Shown piece by piece: positions 1 through 7,580 of a DNA stretch of 25,959 nucleotides (its first letter is position 1; each line of letters opens with the position of its first letter). The translations under genes and the position numbers were made by a program. The stretch is from Candidatus Nomurabacteria bacterium. Its GTDB lineage: Bacteria; Patescibacteriota; Minisyncoccia; Phycocordibacterales; UBA9973. Under the pieces are notes generated by a model, which was given only the letters and a program-made list of their open reading frames with translations, searched no databases and was not told the DNA's origin. The stretch spans positions 1-25,959 of the forward strand of contig JAHFNM010000002.1 in NCBI GenBank assembly GCA_023267415.1, in the 5' to 3' direction.

Positions 1-296
1 GAAATACTTGTCTCAGCCGAAACTTTTTGGATGACAGCCGTATCCTTTGTCAGTCCTTCCTTGATGACGCTCCATTCCGGTGTCTGAGTCCAGTCACAGG
101 TTTTTTTCTGGTCGGTACATGCCGGAGTGCTTGGCGTAACGGCAGCGGTTTGGAAAAAGGTATTGCGTGAAGCGATCGATCCGCGAACGGTAAAAAGTCC
201 GAGGCGCATGCCAAAATACACAGCCGTAAAAGCAACGCCAATGAGCGCAAAAATGCAGACGATTATTGTTAGGATAAGCTTGGTTCTTCGATGCAT
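1..296 (-). CDS. Membrane-anchored protein of unknown function, N-terminal part only
   Basis: The frame is open from an ATG at 296 to the window edge, giving about 98 residues of a longer protein. It begins MHRRTKLILTIIVCIFALIG, a short basic head followed by one hydrophobic segment (about residues 7-30), so it is an N-terminal signal anchor with the rest outside the membrane. The outer part carries two cysteines flanking a DQKK stretch (about residues 60-67), then a TPEWSVIKEGL segment and a helix-like KDTAVIQKVSAETSIS. A wall-active enzyme such as a lytic transglycosylase is possible but is a guess, because the catalytic part lies outside the window. The start is supported by a promoter whose -10 box ends 9 nt before the ATG; no other in-frame start was seen just upstream. 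Confidence 0.6.
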   Translation of the reverse strand, partial: MHRRTKLILTIIVCIFALIGVAFTAVYFGMRLGLFTVRGSIASRNTFFQTAAVTPSTPACTDQKKTCDWTQTPEWSVIKEGLTKDTAVIQKVSAETSI

Positions 297-305
297 GTGG
301 CCATC

Positions 306-334
306 AGTATACCCACACGCTTCTTTTTATGCAA
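306..334 (-). promoter_or_regulatory. Promoter of the left-edge gene
   Basis: On the minus strand TTGCAT (329-334), a 17-nt spacer and TATACT (306-311). The expected start of transcription is about 299, so the mRNA would have a leader of only 2-3 nt before the ATG at 296. Confidence 0.55.
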
Positions 335-350
335 AAAATTACTCGCTAGA

Positions 351-1469
351 CTACTTTTTTGTCTCTGTGAGAAGAGACGGGGTCGAATCTTGAAGGAAAA
401 CATGGAAGCTCATGCGACCAATAAGCTGGCCGCTTGCAGTTTTTACGTTCACGCGCCATTTACCTGATGCGGATGCGCTAAACACTGAGTAGGTACGATA
501 CCCATTTTCCCTGCCACCCGAAACCGAAAGCGGAATAGTTGCCTGTGTGAGCCATTTTTTGGTTGCATCGTCATAGAGCTGCCATTCATGAATGATCTGC
601 GTGTTGAACGATACAGGCGAATACACTGCGCTATATGCATACATAGAGGTATCTGCTATTGCATGATATGCCGGATAGATATCTACGTATTCAAGTATGG
701 CATCCCATGTGGTTTGATGTTCAAGAGTCACCGTATAGTCTCCAGATGTACTTCGGCGAATAGAATGAAAAATACCTGCGTCTTGCAGAGATAATGGCAG
801 TGGAGGTATGAGATTGAAGAAATACAATGCGCCAACGACTGCGTAGATTCCAGCTATGAGACCAAGGATCGTGCCGCGACTTTTTTTGAATCGTTCTGCA
901 GCGAATGCCCGCAACGTCCACAGAAAGAGCAGGAGAACGATCAAACTCAGGCCTCCGCTCATGAGAAATACAGCTGGGCCGATCTGATGCAGGAGCACTG
1001 GCACGAAAAATATGGCAAAGAGCAGGATCGATAAGAACAAGAACGCAATTTGAAAACTAATGCGCGTGTAATGCTGCTTGAGAGATTCATTGGCGATGAA
1101 TGCTGCGATCAACACTAGGATAAATGGCCAGGCAACGGCAAGCACCGCCCCACGGAAATAAAACACGATAAATGTTGAGAGCAGTCCGCCAAAAAAGAAT
1201 TGCAGGATATTTACCAGCCAGAAATGGAGCTTCGCAGGATCCTTGCTGTCGAAGACCGCTTCGCTTCCCTCGTTTTCTTCGCGATTGATGAGGATGATAC
1301 AGGCGGCCACAATGACAAGGTGCGCGACCACCCAAAAATTGTCCCAAAACAGGTCCACGCGCTTGAGCGTGATCGCATCGAATACGAAACCGCCTATGAG
1401 CGAGAGTGAGGAGACTGGGCGTTCGTATCGAGCAAACCAATTTCGCAATCGGGTAACGATGATATGCAT
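351..1469 (-). CDS. DUF2914-domain membrane protein
   Basis: 372 residues. Roughly eight hydrophobic segments fill residues 20-235: IGGFVFDAI, WVVAHLVIVAACIIL, FFFGGLLSTFIVFYF, VAWPFILVLIAAFIA, IAFLFLSILLFAIFFVPVLL, MSGGLSLIVLLLFLWTL and TILGLIAGIYAVVGALYFF. A soluble C-terminal domain follows, with two spaced Trp positions (HEWQLYD, KKWLTQ) and the ending GKWRVNVKTASGQLIGRMSF. That ending, W-R-V-(x)5-G-Q-x-(I/L)-G-R, is the hallmark of DUF2914, a beta domain of unknown function usually exported at the end of a polytopic membrane region. The molecular role is unknown. It is bounded upstream by a strong terminator and appears to be a single-gene unit. An extended -10 box 9 nt before the ATG supports this start. 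Confidence 0.85.
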   Translation of the reverse strand: MHIIVTRLRNWFARYERPVSSLSLIGGFVFDAITLKRVDLFWDNFWVVAHLVIVAACIILINREENEGSEAVFDSKDPAKLHFWLVNILQFFFGGLLSTFIVFYFRGAVLAVAWPFILVLIAAFIANESLKQHYTRISFQIAFLFLSILLFAIFFVPVLLHQIGPAVFLMSGGLSLIVLLLFLWTLRAFAAERFKKSRGTILGLIAGIYAVVGALYFFNLIPPLPLSLQDAGIFHSIRRSTSGDYTVTLEHQTTWDAILEYVDIYPAYHAIADTSMYAYSAVYSPVSFNTQIIHEWQLYDDATKKWLTQATIPLSVSGGRENGYRTYSVFSASASGKWRVNVKTASGQLIGRMSFHVFLQDSTPSLLTETKK

Positions 1470-1478
1470 GATGAAAGT

Positions 1479-1487
1479 AGTTTAGCA
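1479..1487 (-). promoter_or_regulatory. Extended -10 promoter of the DUF2914 gene
   Basis: TGC-TAAACT on the minus strand, 9 nt before the ATG at 1469. No good -35 was seen: that position falls inside the upstream terminator hairpin. Confidence 0.45.
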
Positions 1488-1500
1488 CGAAGAAGACACC

Positions 1501-1539
1501 ATATTAAAAGGGCCGCGCCAGGCGCGGCCCTTTTAATAT
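1501..1539 (-). terminator. Perfect 19-bp terminator hairpin
   Basis: The arms 1501-1519 and 1521-1539 are exact complements around a single central base, with the GC-rich heart GGGCCGCGCC and A/T-rich outer ends that supply the U run. It lies just after the yceI stop and isolates yceI from the DUF2914 gene. Confidence 0.85.
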
Positions 1540-1551
1540 GGTAATTCATTG

Positions 1552-2088
1552 TTATGCAGTCGCCTCTTCCTTGAGCTCGATGCCGATATCAAATGCAACA
1601 TCCTCACTCACTACGACTCCGCCTGCTTCAACAGCAGCGTTCCATTTGACACCAAAATCCATTCGGTTGATTTTTCCAGATACATCAAAGGCTGCAACGC
1701 GAATATTGTTCATAGGATTCGTAGCGATGCCATTGAATATGGCCGAAAGCGTGATCTCCTTGGCGACTCCACGCATTGTAAAGTCGCCAACCAATGCAAA
1801 CGCGTTGTCGCCCGTCTTGGTGAATGACTTTGAGACGAAGGTCAGCTTTGGAAAGTGTTCCGCATCAAAAAAGTCGCTTGAGCGCAGGTGTTCGTCGCGC
1901 TGCGCCTGGTGAGTTGTGATACTGGCCACGTTTGCCTCAAAGGAGATCTTTGCATCGACAAACGAATCATCTGCAGTTACTGCAGTACCGCTGAATTCGT
2001 CGAATTTGCCTTTGACGGTTGAGACCATCAAGTGCTTCACTTTAAATCCGATTTCGCTGTGCACGGGGTCTATGTTCCATGTAGTCAT
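1552..2088 (-). CDS. YceI-like family protein
   Basis: 178 residues, the usual size of the YceI domain, a lipocalin-like beta barrel that binds isoprenoid-type lipids in its characterised members. The family pattern is clear from the first residue: WNIDPVHSEIGFKVKHL at the start, RDEHLRSSDFFDAEHFPKLTF in the middle, VGDFTMRGVAKEITL, and MDFGVKWNA near the end. There is no signal peptide, so unlike the periplasmic E. coli YceI this copy should stay in the cytoplasm. The gene is divergent from an HxlR regulator across an 82-bp gap holding a palindrome, an arrangement that suggests stress- or redox-responsive control (inference). A possible -10 TATTAT (2110-2115) gives a leader of about 15 nt. 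Confidence 0.92.
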   Translation of the reverse strand: MTTWNIDPVHSEIGFKVKHLMVSTVKGKFDEFSGTAVTADDSFVDAKISFEANVASITTHQAQRDEHLRSSDFFDAEHFPKLTFVSKSFTKTGDNAFALVGDFTMRGVAKEITLSAIFNGIATNPMNNIRVAAFDVSGKINRMDFGVKWNAAVEAGGVVVSEDVAFDIGIELKEEATA

Positions 2089-2133
2089 ACTAGTAGTTAC
2101 GTTAGGTTTATAATACTGTGACTATATCCTATT

Positions 2134-2152
2134 TACTTTACAAAGTAAAGTA
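2134..2152. promoter_or_regulatory. Palindromic operator between yceI and the HxlR gene
   Basis: TACTTTAC-AAA-GTAAAGTA: perfect 8-bp arms with a 3-bp spacer. It overlaps the -35 region of the hxlR-side promoter (-10 TAAAAT at 2156-2161, 9 nt before the ATG) and the expected -35 region of yceI. The size, symmetry and place fit a dimeric winged-helix repressor site; the HxlR-family protein next door is the obvious candidate. The binding itself is inference. Confidence 0.65.
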
Positions 2153-2170
2153 TGCTAAAATGCAAAATAT

Positions 2171-2467
2171 ATGAAAGACCATAGCATGGCCAGTTGTCCA
2201 ACTGCAAAAGCCGCCGCCCTCCTCTCCGATGTGTGGACGATGCTCATGCTTCGTGACCTTATGAAGCGGTCCATGCGTTTTTGCGATCTTCACGAATCGC
2301 TTGAGGGCATCAGCACTCGCACGCTGACGCTCAAGCTTCAAAAATTGGAAAAGGACGGCGTCATAACAAAGAAAGACCAAGCATATTCCATAACAAAAAA
2401 GGGTCAGAATTTGGCGGCCATCTTCGCCGAGATGGCAAAGTACGGAAAGAAATATCTTGCGAAGTAA
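2171..2467 (+). CDS. HxlR-family winged-helix transcriptional regulator
   Basis: 98 residues, the normal length of a single-domain HxlR regulator. The recognisable order is a conserved N-terminal Cys-Pro (SCPTAKAAALL, Cys9), the helix DVWTMLMLRDLMKRSMRFCDL, the recognition region LEGISTRTLTLKLQKLEKDGVI, then the wing KKDQAYSITKKGQNL. The Cys before Pro matches the position of the redox-sensing cysteine of characterised members such as YodB and HypR; a second Cys sits at residue 38. A thiol-based stress sensor controlling itself and yceI through the 2134-2152 palindrome is therefore likely (inference). The start was chosen because a -10 box lies 9 nt upstream and no longer frame is available. 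Confidence 0.9.
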   Translation: MKDHSMASCPTAKAAALLSDVWTMLMLRDLMKRSMRFCDLHESLEGISTRTLTLKLQKLEKDGVITKKDQAYSITKKGQNLAAIFAEMAKYGKKYLAK

Positions 2468-2474
2468 GCCCTGT

Positions 2475-2502
2475 TTGACATTCTGCCAAAATCCATTAAA
2501 GT
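2475..2502 (+). promoter_or_regulatory. Promoter of the 102-aa protein gene
   Basis: TTGACA (2475-2480), 16-nt spacer, TAAAGT (2497-2502). Transcription would start near 2509, about 12 nt before the ATG at 2521. It gives this gene its own transcript separate from the regulator upstream. Confidence 0.6.
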
Positions 2503-2520
2503 GATGAAAATCATCATCCT

Positions 2521-2829
2521 ATGGCAAACGCAATCAAGAAGACTATTTTTACGGCATCGTATTCGGTAGTAGGCACAAACACAACGCTTCATTTCACTAA
2601 GACATACGAGGATTATATTATTGTGACTGACAAGACATTCGTATACCCCTTCGAATTAAATAAGGAGTCAGGGAAAGAGGCTGCGTATGTAAACTCCAAG
2701 GTGTGCAAAAGAAGTGGTAATGAAGTGATGGTGCATTATTTTCATGGCAACGGAGTGCACAGTAGCGCAAAAAATGAACTGACTCAGCGTGCCAGCCAAA
2801 ATGATTGGCAATTAGTCGATGAAAAATAA
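2521..2829 (+). CDS. Unknown small soluble protein (102 aa)
   Basis: Not recognised. The 102 residues show no signal peptide or membrane segment, alternating beta-like stretches (TIFTASYSVVGTNTTLHF, EDYIIVTDKTFVYPFEL, EVMVHYFHG) and a polar C-terminus ending SQNDWQLVDEK. The reading frame is credible because it has its own TTGACA-type promoter and is closed immediately by an intrinsic terminator (2837-2865), so it forms a complete transcription unit. No function is proposed. Confidence 0.65.
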   Translation: MANAIKKTIFTASYSVVGTNTTLHFTKTYEDYIIVTDKTFVYPFELNKESGKEAAYVNSKVCKRSGNEVMVHYFHGNGVHSSAKNELTQRASQNDWQLVDEK

Positions 2830-2836
2830 ACATAAC

Positions 2837-2865
2837 AAAAAACGTACCAGGTAGGTACGTTTTTT
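2837..2865. terminator. Bidirectional terminator
   Basis: Stem AAAAAACGTACC / GGTACGTTTTTT with a 5-nt loop. The A and T runs make it work for the plus-strand 102-aa gene and, in the other direction, for the ABC-F gene. Confidence 0.85.
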
Positions 2866-2875
2866 ATTTCTCCTC

Positions 2876-2910
2876 TTTTTTCTACACTCACCTGGTGAGT
2901 GTAGAAAAAA
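2876..2910. repeat. 17-bp perfect palindrome after the ABC-F stop
   Basis: Arms 2876-2892 and 2894-2910 around one base, core CTACACTCACC. On both strands it is T-led and A-tailed, the opposite polarity of a classical terminator. It sits between the ABC-F stop codon and the true terminator and may act as a 3'-end stabiliser or a DNA site. Confidence 0.7.
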
Positions 2911-2912
2911 TG

Positions 2913-4385
2913 CTACTTGTCGAGATCAAGAGTATCGTCTACACGAATCTGACTAACGAATTCTGGTACGTGTGATACGAGGATCATCGCGCCTTGATAT
3001 TGGTCGAGTGCCTTTGCAATGATCGGGAGGTGGCGGAAGTTGATGTGGTTTGTCGGCTCGTCGAGAATGAGGAGTCCTGGCTGTTCAAGCACAAGACTAG
3101 CGAATGCCACGAGACCCTTTTGTCCTTCGGAAAGCGAACCGATCTTGGTCTGCATGATCTCTCCAGTGAGCAAAAATCCTGCAGCCACGCTTCGCATGCG
3201 TTCCTCTTCGAATCGTCCGGTGATCTTCAAAACGATATTCTTGAGTGCAGTGAAAACCGTCTCGTCGAAATTAAGTGTGGAAAAATCCTGGCGGTAGTAG
3301 CCGACACGAATCCCCTTTTGGATCACTGCACCCTTGGCCGTGCCTCGAGCAAGGCTTTCCAGAAGCGTCGTCTTCCCTATTCCATTCGGGCCCTTGAGGA
3401 GCAGGTGCTGGTTCTTCTTGAGCGATACTTTGAAATTGCGCTCCACGATCTTGTGATTTTTCATCATCGTGAGCGAATTGATCGCAATGATCTCGCCGAT
3501 CATCTCTGGCTGGGCCGGGATCGTGAATGGGCGGATCGTCTTGTCTTCTTTGCGAACGTCCACCATTTCTTCTTCGAGATCTTCGGCAAGCTCCTTCATG
3601 CGCTTTGCGACGAGACGCAAGCGTCCTCCCTTGTGAGCGAATTCATTGGACTTGTCTTTCTTTGCCTGGATCTGCTTGGCAAGCTGGGCGTTCTTCATGT
3701 TTTCTTTTTCCACGCGAGCCGTGATGTCTTTGAGTACGTTCGTGTAGTTGCCGGCATACTGCTCGATCTTGCGTGTATAGATATCCAAATACAAGACTCC
3801 GTCGGTAAAAGCATTCAAGAATTCCGCATCGTGGGAAATAACGATGACGGTCTTTTTGTAAGTCGAAAGAAAGTCGGTGAGGTGTTCGATACCGGCTTTG
3901 TCGAGGTTGTTTGTTGGCTCGTCGAGAAGGAGCAGATCCGGATCGGTAATAAGTGCAGATGCGAGAAGAAGGCGTGCCTGTTGTCCACCAGAAAAACTGC
4001 GAATGATGCGATCGTGCACTTTTTCATGGCCTTTGAGATTGACCACTTCAAGTACGTCGTCAATTTTCGGATCGATATCGTAGACTTTTTTGGAAAAACA
4101 TTTTTCGAAGAAAGCACGTACAGTGAGGTCGAGCTCGTTGCGAGGAATGACTTGGCGTGAAGTTGCAATCGTGACGCCGTTGCCGACGATGACCGAGCCG
4201 GATTCAGGCGCGCTTGTTCCGTTGATTAAGCCGAAGATAGTGCTCTTGCCGGCACCATTCTGGCCCATGAGCGCAACCTTGGAGCCGCTGCGCACGGAAA
4301 AACTCACCGCATCGAGAATGGGCTTGTTGTGGCCATATTCAAATGACAGCTCTTCGAACCGAAGAACTGTTTCGTTCTTTGACAT
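2913..4385 (-). CDS. ABC-F family ATP-binding protein
   Basis: 490 residues with two ABC ATPase domains and no membrane segments, the build of ABC-F translation factors that act on ribosomes. Domain 1: Walker A GQNGAGKST (41-49), signature SFSGGQQAR (130-138), Walker B LLLLDEPTNNLD (151-162), switch His in ISHDAEF. A charged helical linker follows (about 220-280, the ABC-F P-site-tRNA linker position). Domain 2: Walker A GPNGIGKTT, signature SLSEGQKG, Walker B LLILDEPTNHIN and switch His in SHVPEF. Oddly the second D-loop reads HIN where HLD is usual. Whether it is a housekeeping factor like EttA/Uup or a protective one cannot be told. The promoter's -10 box ends 6 nt before the ATG, so the mRNA should be leaderless. 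Confidence 0.92.
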   Translation of the reverse strand: MSKNETVLRFEELSFEYGHNKPILDAVSFSVRSGSKVALMGQNGAGKSTIFGLINGTSAPESGSVIVGNGVTIATSRQVIPRNELDLTVRAFFEKCFSKKVYDIDPKIDDVLEVVNLKGHEKVHDRIIRSFSGGQQARLLLASALITDPDLLLLDEPTNNLDKAGIEHLTDFLSTYKKTVIVISHDAEFLNAFTDGVLYLDIYTRKIEQYAGNYTNVLKDITARVEKENMKNAQLAKQIQAKKDKSNEFAHKGGRLRLVAKRMKELAEDLEEEMVDVRKEDKTIRPFTIPAQPEMIGEIIAINSLTMMKNHKIVERNFKVSLKKNQHLLLKGPNGIGKTTLLESLARGTAKGAVIQKGIRVGYYRQDFSTLNFDETVFTALKNIVLKITGRFEEERMRSVAAGFLLTGEIMQTKIGSLSEGQKGLVAFASLVLEQPGLLILDEPTNHINFRHLPIIAKALDQYQGAMILVSHVPEFVSQIRVDDTLDLDK

Positions 4386-4391
4386 GTAGCT

Positions 4392-4419
4392 AGATTAACA
4401 TAAAAACCATAAATATCAA
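4392..4419 (-). promoter_or_regulatory. Promoter of the ABC-F gene
   Basis: TTGATA (4414-4419), 16-nt spacer, TAATCT (4392-4397) on the minus strand, 6 nt before the ATG. Divergent from the promoter at 4438-4466. Confidence 0.5.
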
Positions 4420-4437
4420 GGTTTTTTCATCCTAATA

Positions 4438-4466
4438 TTGACTTTATTGTTATAATAACGTATTAT
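4438..4466 (+). promoter_or_regulatory. Promoter of the 132-aa membrane protein gene
   Basis: TTGACT (4438-4443), 17-nt spacer, TATTAT (4461-4466). A second perfect TATAAT at 4451-4456 lacks a matching -35. With the first pair, transcription starts near 4473, after the upstream ATG at 4470, which favours the start at 4485. Confidence 0.6.
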
Positions 4467-4484
4467 GATATGAAATATATACAT

Positions 4485-4883
4485 ATGAAAATTAGTCATG
4501 TACTCGCTATTTGCTTCGCTTTAACAGTCTTCCTGTTTTCTGATCAACCGAAACATATACTTATTTTAATCGGTCCAGTCATTCTCATGTGTTACATAGC
4601 TTTTGTTGCAGGTATGCATAAAACAAAAAAGCTATTGAAAATTCAGCCTGATATCGTATATCGATTTTATTGCAGAGCCGAAAAGGGACATCTTTTTCTG
4701 GCGAATCCTAAGGGAGAGGACGGTATGTATGAGAGTTCATTTACTGGTAGAAATGGTGTTTGTCGCGGCTTGATCGTCGATGAAAGACTTAAAACGGGCG
4801 ACCCCTGCACCATTGAACATATCAATGTAAACCTTATGCCCAAACTGGTTCCTCCGTACTGGACCGTTGCAGAAAAGGAATAA
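4485..4883 (+). CDS. Unknown small membrane protein (132 aa)
   Basis: Not recognised. From the ATG at 4485 it begins MKISHVLAICFALTVFLF, a first hydrophobic helix, followed by a second (HILILIGPVILMCYIAFVAGM), so it should span the membrane twice. A soluble tail of about 85 residues follows, with several aromatics, cysteines in FYCRAEK, GVCRG and DPCTI, and a GHLFLANPKGEDGMYESSF stretch. An ATG five codons upstream (4470) is in frame, but the best promoter would start transcription downstream of it. The gene converges with the M23 gene and the two share a terminator. Confidence 0.65.
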   Translation: MKISHVLAICFALTVFLFSDQPKHILILIGPVILMCYIAFVAGMHKTKKLLKIQPDIVYRFYCRAEKGHLFLANPKGEDGMYESSFTGRNGVCRGLIVDERLKTGDPCTIEHINVNLMPKLVPPYWTVAEKE

Positions 4884-4900
4884 TATAATTACCTGTAGTT

Positions 4901-4929
4901 AAAACCGTTGCCACAAGCAACGGTTTTTT
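4901..4929. terminator. Bidirectional terminator between convergent genes
   Basis: Stem AAAACCGTTGC / GCAACGGTTTT with loop CACAA, flanked by A and T runs. Its right arm touches the stop codon of the minus-strand M23 gene (4928-4930). Confidence 0.85.
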
Positions 4930-6208
4930 ATTTCGGCAAATACAACATCGGGTCGAGATATGCGTTGAGGGCTGCGACGGGTGCAGTGTAATTCTTGCCG
5001 TTACATGCCTTACTTGGAAAACTTTGAATACTGCCGGCATCGGCTGCAATGATGGTGAGATGCAGGTGCGGGCCGGTGGCATAGCCAGTCATTCCGCTAT
5101 ACGCCACAACATCGCCGGCTGATACACGCTGTCCGTTGGAAGCTTTGATGAGCGAGAGGTGGCCGTAGAGGCTTGAGAGGCCGTTGTCATACTTGATATA
5201 GAGCCACATTCCATATGAGGCCTTCGGACAAGAGAGGTCAGTGTTGCCTGAACCGACAATGACTCCACTCGCCATTGCTTTGACCGGCGTACCAATTGGT
5301 ACGCCGAAGTCCACGCCGTTGTGCGTGCCGCTCGTGTAGAGACGCTGAGCATCAACAGTGCGTCCAAAGAGCTGGGTGATGACGATCTTATCGAGTGGCC
5401 AAGCCAACGGGCTTGATCCAGCCGGCGGCAGAAGCTTTGGATTGAGCACATACTTAAGTTTGGATTCAAAATCGCGCAAATCCCCTTCCATCTGATTCTT
5501 CAGAGCGATCTTGTCGGCCAGCAATTTTTGATACGCTTTTTCGCTATTCTTGGTCGATACAAGAAGCGAATTTTTTTGCGCCTGCGTGTTCATGGTGATG
5601 GTGCGCTGGTCTTTGAGCTGTGAATCGAGCGCGAGCAAAGTTTTTTTGGCAGACTCAACCTCGCCTTTTTTTGTGATCAAGACCTGCTCTGTTACGGCGA
5701 GTTCGCTCACCTTCTCTTGTATGCCGCTTCGAAAGGCATTCTGTTCGCCGGCATAGCGCCAGACATCAGAAAAATTCTGCATCGTGGCAATAATACTGTC
5801 GGAAGAGCGATCTTGCGCATTCATTTCGCGCAGACTCTTTCCCAAAGCGGTCTTAAGATCGCCAATGGAGTTGTTTGTATTGACAATCGTGCTTCCAAGA
5901 AGATCGATCTTGGCGTTCGTTGCAGAGATTTTGGCCTGCGAGACTTTGATGTCAGCAGCGAGTTTCTGCGCTTGGATGGTGAGTGCTTTGATGGCGTTTG
6001 AGAGTGTGTTTTTGTTGTTGCCGATGACAGTGAGCTGATTTTGATATTGCGCGATCTCGGCGTTAAGACTATTGAGAGCTTTGTTCTGTGCATCGATCTT
6101 GGCTTGCAGTTCGGCAGCAGTGTCCGCATGGATCTGTCCTGCGCCGGCAAAAAGACACACGGCAAGTATGCCAAGCGTCGCCAGAAAAAGATATTTTTTG
6201 TTGCCCAT
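4928..6208 (-). CDS. Murein hydrolase activator, EnvC/NlpD-like M23 (LytM) protein
   Basis: 426 residues from the ATG at 6208. Signal sequence or anchor MGNKKYLFLATLGILAVCLF (1-25), then a long coiled coil (about 30-250, rich in Q/K/A/N heptads), then an M23 LytM domain. The zinc and catalytic pattern is intact: HNGVDFG (H-x3-D) and GPHLHLTI (HxH), with SLYGHLS between. Coiled coil plus LytM is the build of EnvC-type proteins that switch on cell-wall amidases at division, but the intact active site allows it to be an endopeptidase itself. A longer frame begins at 6241, but a TGG-TATAAT box exactly 6 nt before 6208, overlapping the gltX stop codon, marks the real start. It lies 7 nt after gltX and may also be read from the gltX transcript. 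Confidence 0.9.
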   Translation of the reverse strand: MGNKKYLFLATLGILAVCLFAGAGQIHADTAAELQAKIDAQNKALNSLNAEIAQYQNQLTVIGNNKNTLSNAIKALTIQAQKLAADIKVSQAKISATNAKIDLLGSTIVNTNNSIGDLKTALGKSLREMNAQDRSSDSIIATMQNFSDVWRYAGEQNAFRSGIQEKVSELAVTEQVLITKKGEVESAKKTLLALDSQLKDQRTITMNTQAQKNSLLVSTKNSEKAYQKLLADKIALKNQMEGDLRDFESKLKYVLNPKLLPPAGSSPLAWPLDKIVITQLFGRTVDAQRLYTSGTHNGVDFGVPIGTPVKAMASGVIVGSGNTDLSCPKASYGMWLYIKYDNGLSSLYGHLSLIKASNGQRVSAGDVVAYSGMTGYATGPHLHLTIIAADAGSIQSFPSKACNGKNYTAPVAALNAYLDPMLYLPK

Positions 6209-6214
6209 GCTCCT

Positions 6215-6223
6215 ATTATACCA
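6215..6223 (-). promoter_or_regulatory. Extended -10 promoter inside the gltX stop
   Basis: TGG-TATAAT on the minus strand; the TAA of gltX is part of the hexamer. It lies 6 nt before the M23 ATG. No convincing -35, as is usual for TGn-extended promoters. Confidence 0.55.
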
Positions 6224-7574
6224 GAAGCGTGATCGCTGCATTGATACGTGCGAGAGTTTCGTCTTTGCCTATGATTGAAGCGATAGTGAAAGGATCGGGA
6301 GATTTTTCCAAACCAGAAAGTGCTGAGCGGAGTGGATGCAAAAACGGACCGCGTTTTGGAAGCGTGTCGGCAAATGCCATGAGCGCATTCTTAATCTCAG
6401 TGATTGACCAGAGTGATCCATCGAGCGCTTCGAGGATTTCGCGTGATTTCTGCAAGAATTCCTTTGTCTCTTCGGCAGTAGAACCCTTAAACACAAGAAG
6501 TTCCTTGTGAGCCGTGGGAGTCTCAAAAAATACTGCCAACTCTCCTTTTTCTGTAAGGTCGCGCACATCGGCAAATTTCTCAATGCGTTCCGCAATCACC
6601 GGAATGAGTGCATCAAGCTTTTCCTCGCTAAAATTCGGCAGTGCACGAATTTCATCAGGAAGGAATCGAGTGATCCATTCTTTCTGCTCTATATTCGAAA
6701 GCTTTTTTATGTATTCCTTGTTCAGCCAATTGAGCTTTTCGACATTGAACACGCCAGGACTCTTTTGCACGCGCTCGATATCAAATGCTTCGATGAGTTC
6801 ATCGAGTGAAAATATTTCCTGTTCGGTACCAGGATTCCATCCGATGAATGCCATGAAATTAATGAGTGCTTCCGGCAAATATCCCTGCTCGCGGTAGTGG
6901 CGAACGGAGACTCCCGCACCATGCTTTCGCTTGGAGAGCTTTTGCTTGTCTTCGGCAAGGATAAGCGGAATGTGGGCGAACTTTGGTTCCGGCTTGCCGA
7001 GTGCTCGATACAACAAGATCTGACGCGGAGTGTTCGACACATGATCCTGTCCGCGAATAACATGTGTGATCCCAGCCTCGCAGTCGTCAACGACTACGGC
7101 AAAATTGTAGAGCGGAGTATCAAAATCCTTTGCGATCACGAAATCGCCAAGATCGGTCGTATCCACTGAAATGTCCCCGAGGATCAGGTCGTGGAAGGCG
7201 ATGGTCTCGCCGGTATTTTTGAAACGAATGACTTCACGCATGACACCAGGCTCATCCTTTGATTCTTCTTTCGAAACATAGGCGTTGCCTCCGTCGATGA
7301 GCTGGTTCAAGAATATCTTGTGATTGTCGAGGTGTTCGCTTTGACGAAAGAATGCATCGTATTTGATGCCGAGCCATTCGAGCGACGAGAGGATATCGTC
7401 TTCGTACTCCTTCTTCGAGCGGATCTTGTCCGTGTCCTCGATGCGGAGGAGATATTGGCCATTGTTTTGACGGGCGAAGAGATAGCAAAAAAGTGCCGTG
7501 CGGAGCGTGCCCATATGGAAAAACCCCGTCGGCGACGGAGCGATGCGCGTGACAACAGTGCCTGACATATTCAT
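6216..7574 (-). CDS. gltX: Glutamate--tRNA ligase
   Basis: 452 residues, close to the bacterial norm. Class I synthetase signatures are present: the HIGH region as PSPTGFFHMGTLRTALF near the N-terminus and the KMSKS region as KLSKRKHGAGVSV. Between them are IEDTDKIRSKKEYEDDI, VVDDCEAGITHVIRGQDHVSNTPRQI and HIPLILAEDKQ. The C-terminal half is the helical anticodon-binding region. It charges tRNA-Glu in the cytoplasm; whether it also mischarges tRNA-Gln for an amidotransferase route cannot be judged here. No Cys-rich zinc site is visible in the acceptor-binding region. A second ATG two codons in (MSGTVV) is an alternative start, but the TGC-TAGTAT box 6 nt before 7574 favours the first. Confidence 0.96.
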   Translation of the reverse strand: MNMSGTVVTRIAPSPTGFFHMGTLRTALFCYLFARQNNGQYLLRIEDTDKIRSKKEYEDDILSSLEWLGIKYDAFFRQSEHLDNHKIFLNQLIDGGNAYVSKEESKDEPGVMREVIRFKNTGETIAFHDLILGDISVDTTDLGDFVIAKDFDTPLYNFAVVVDDCEAGITHVIRGQDHVSNTPRQILLYRALGKPEPKFAHIPLILAEDKQKLSKRKHGAGVSVRHYREQGYLPEALINFMAFIGWNPGTEQEIFSLDELIEAFDIERVQKSPGVFNVEKLNWLNKEYIKKLSNIEQKEWITRFLPDEIRALPNFSEEKLDALIPVIAERIEKFADVRDLTEKGELAVFFETPTAHKELLVFKGSTAEETKEFLQKSREILEALDGSLWSITEIKNALMAFADTLPKRGPFLHPLRSALSGLEKSPDPFTIASIIGKDETLARINAAITLLV

Positions 7575-7580
7575 ATGACC

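Noticed and set aside
2994..4160. 388-aa plus-strand frame
   Set aside because: Exactly antisense to the ABC-F gene, whose motifs are complete; the frame has no recognisable domain and arises from codon bias.
6210..6214. AGGAG as Shine-Dalgarno of the M23 gene
   Set aside because: Only one base separates it from the ATG, too close for ribosome use; the -10 box explains the position better.
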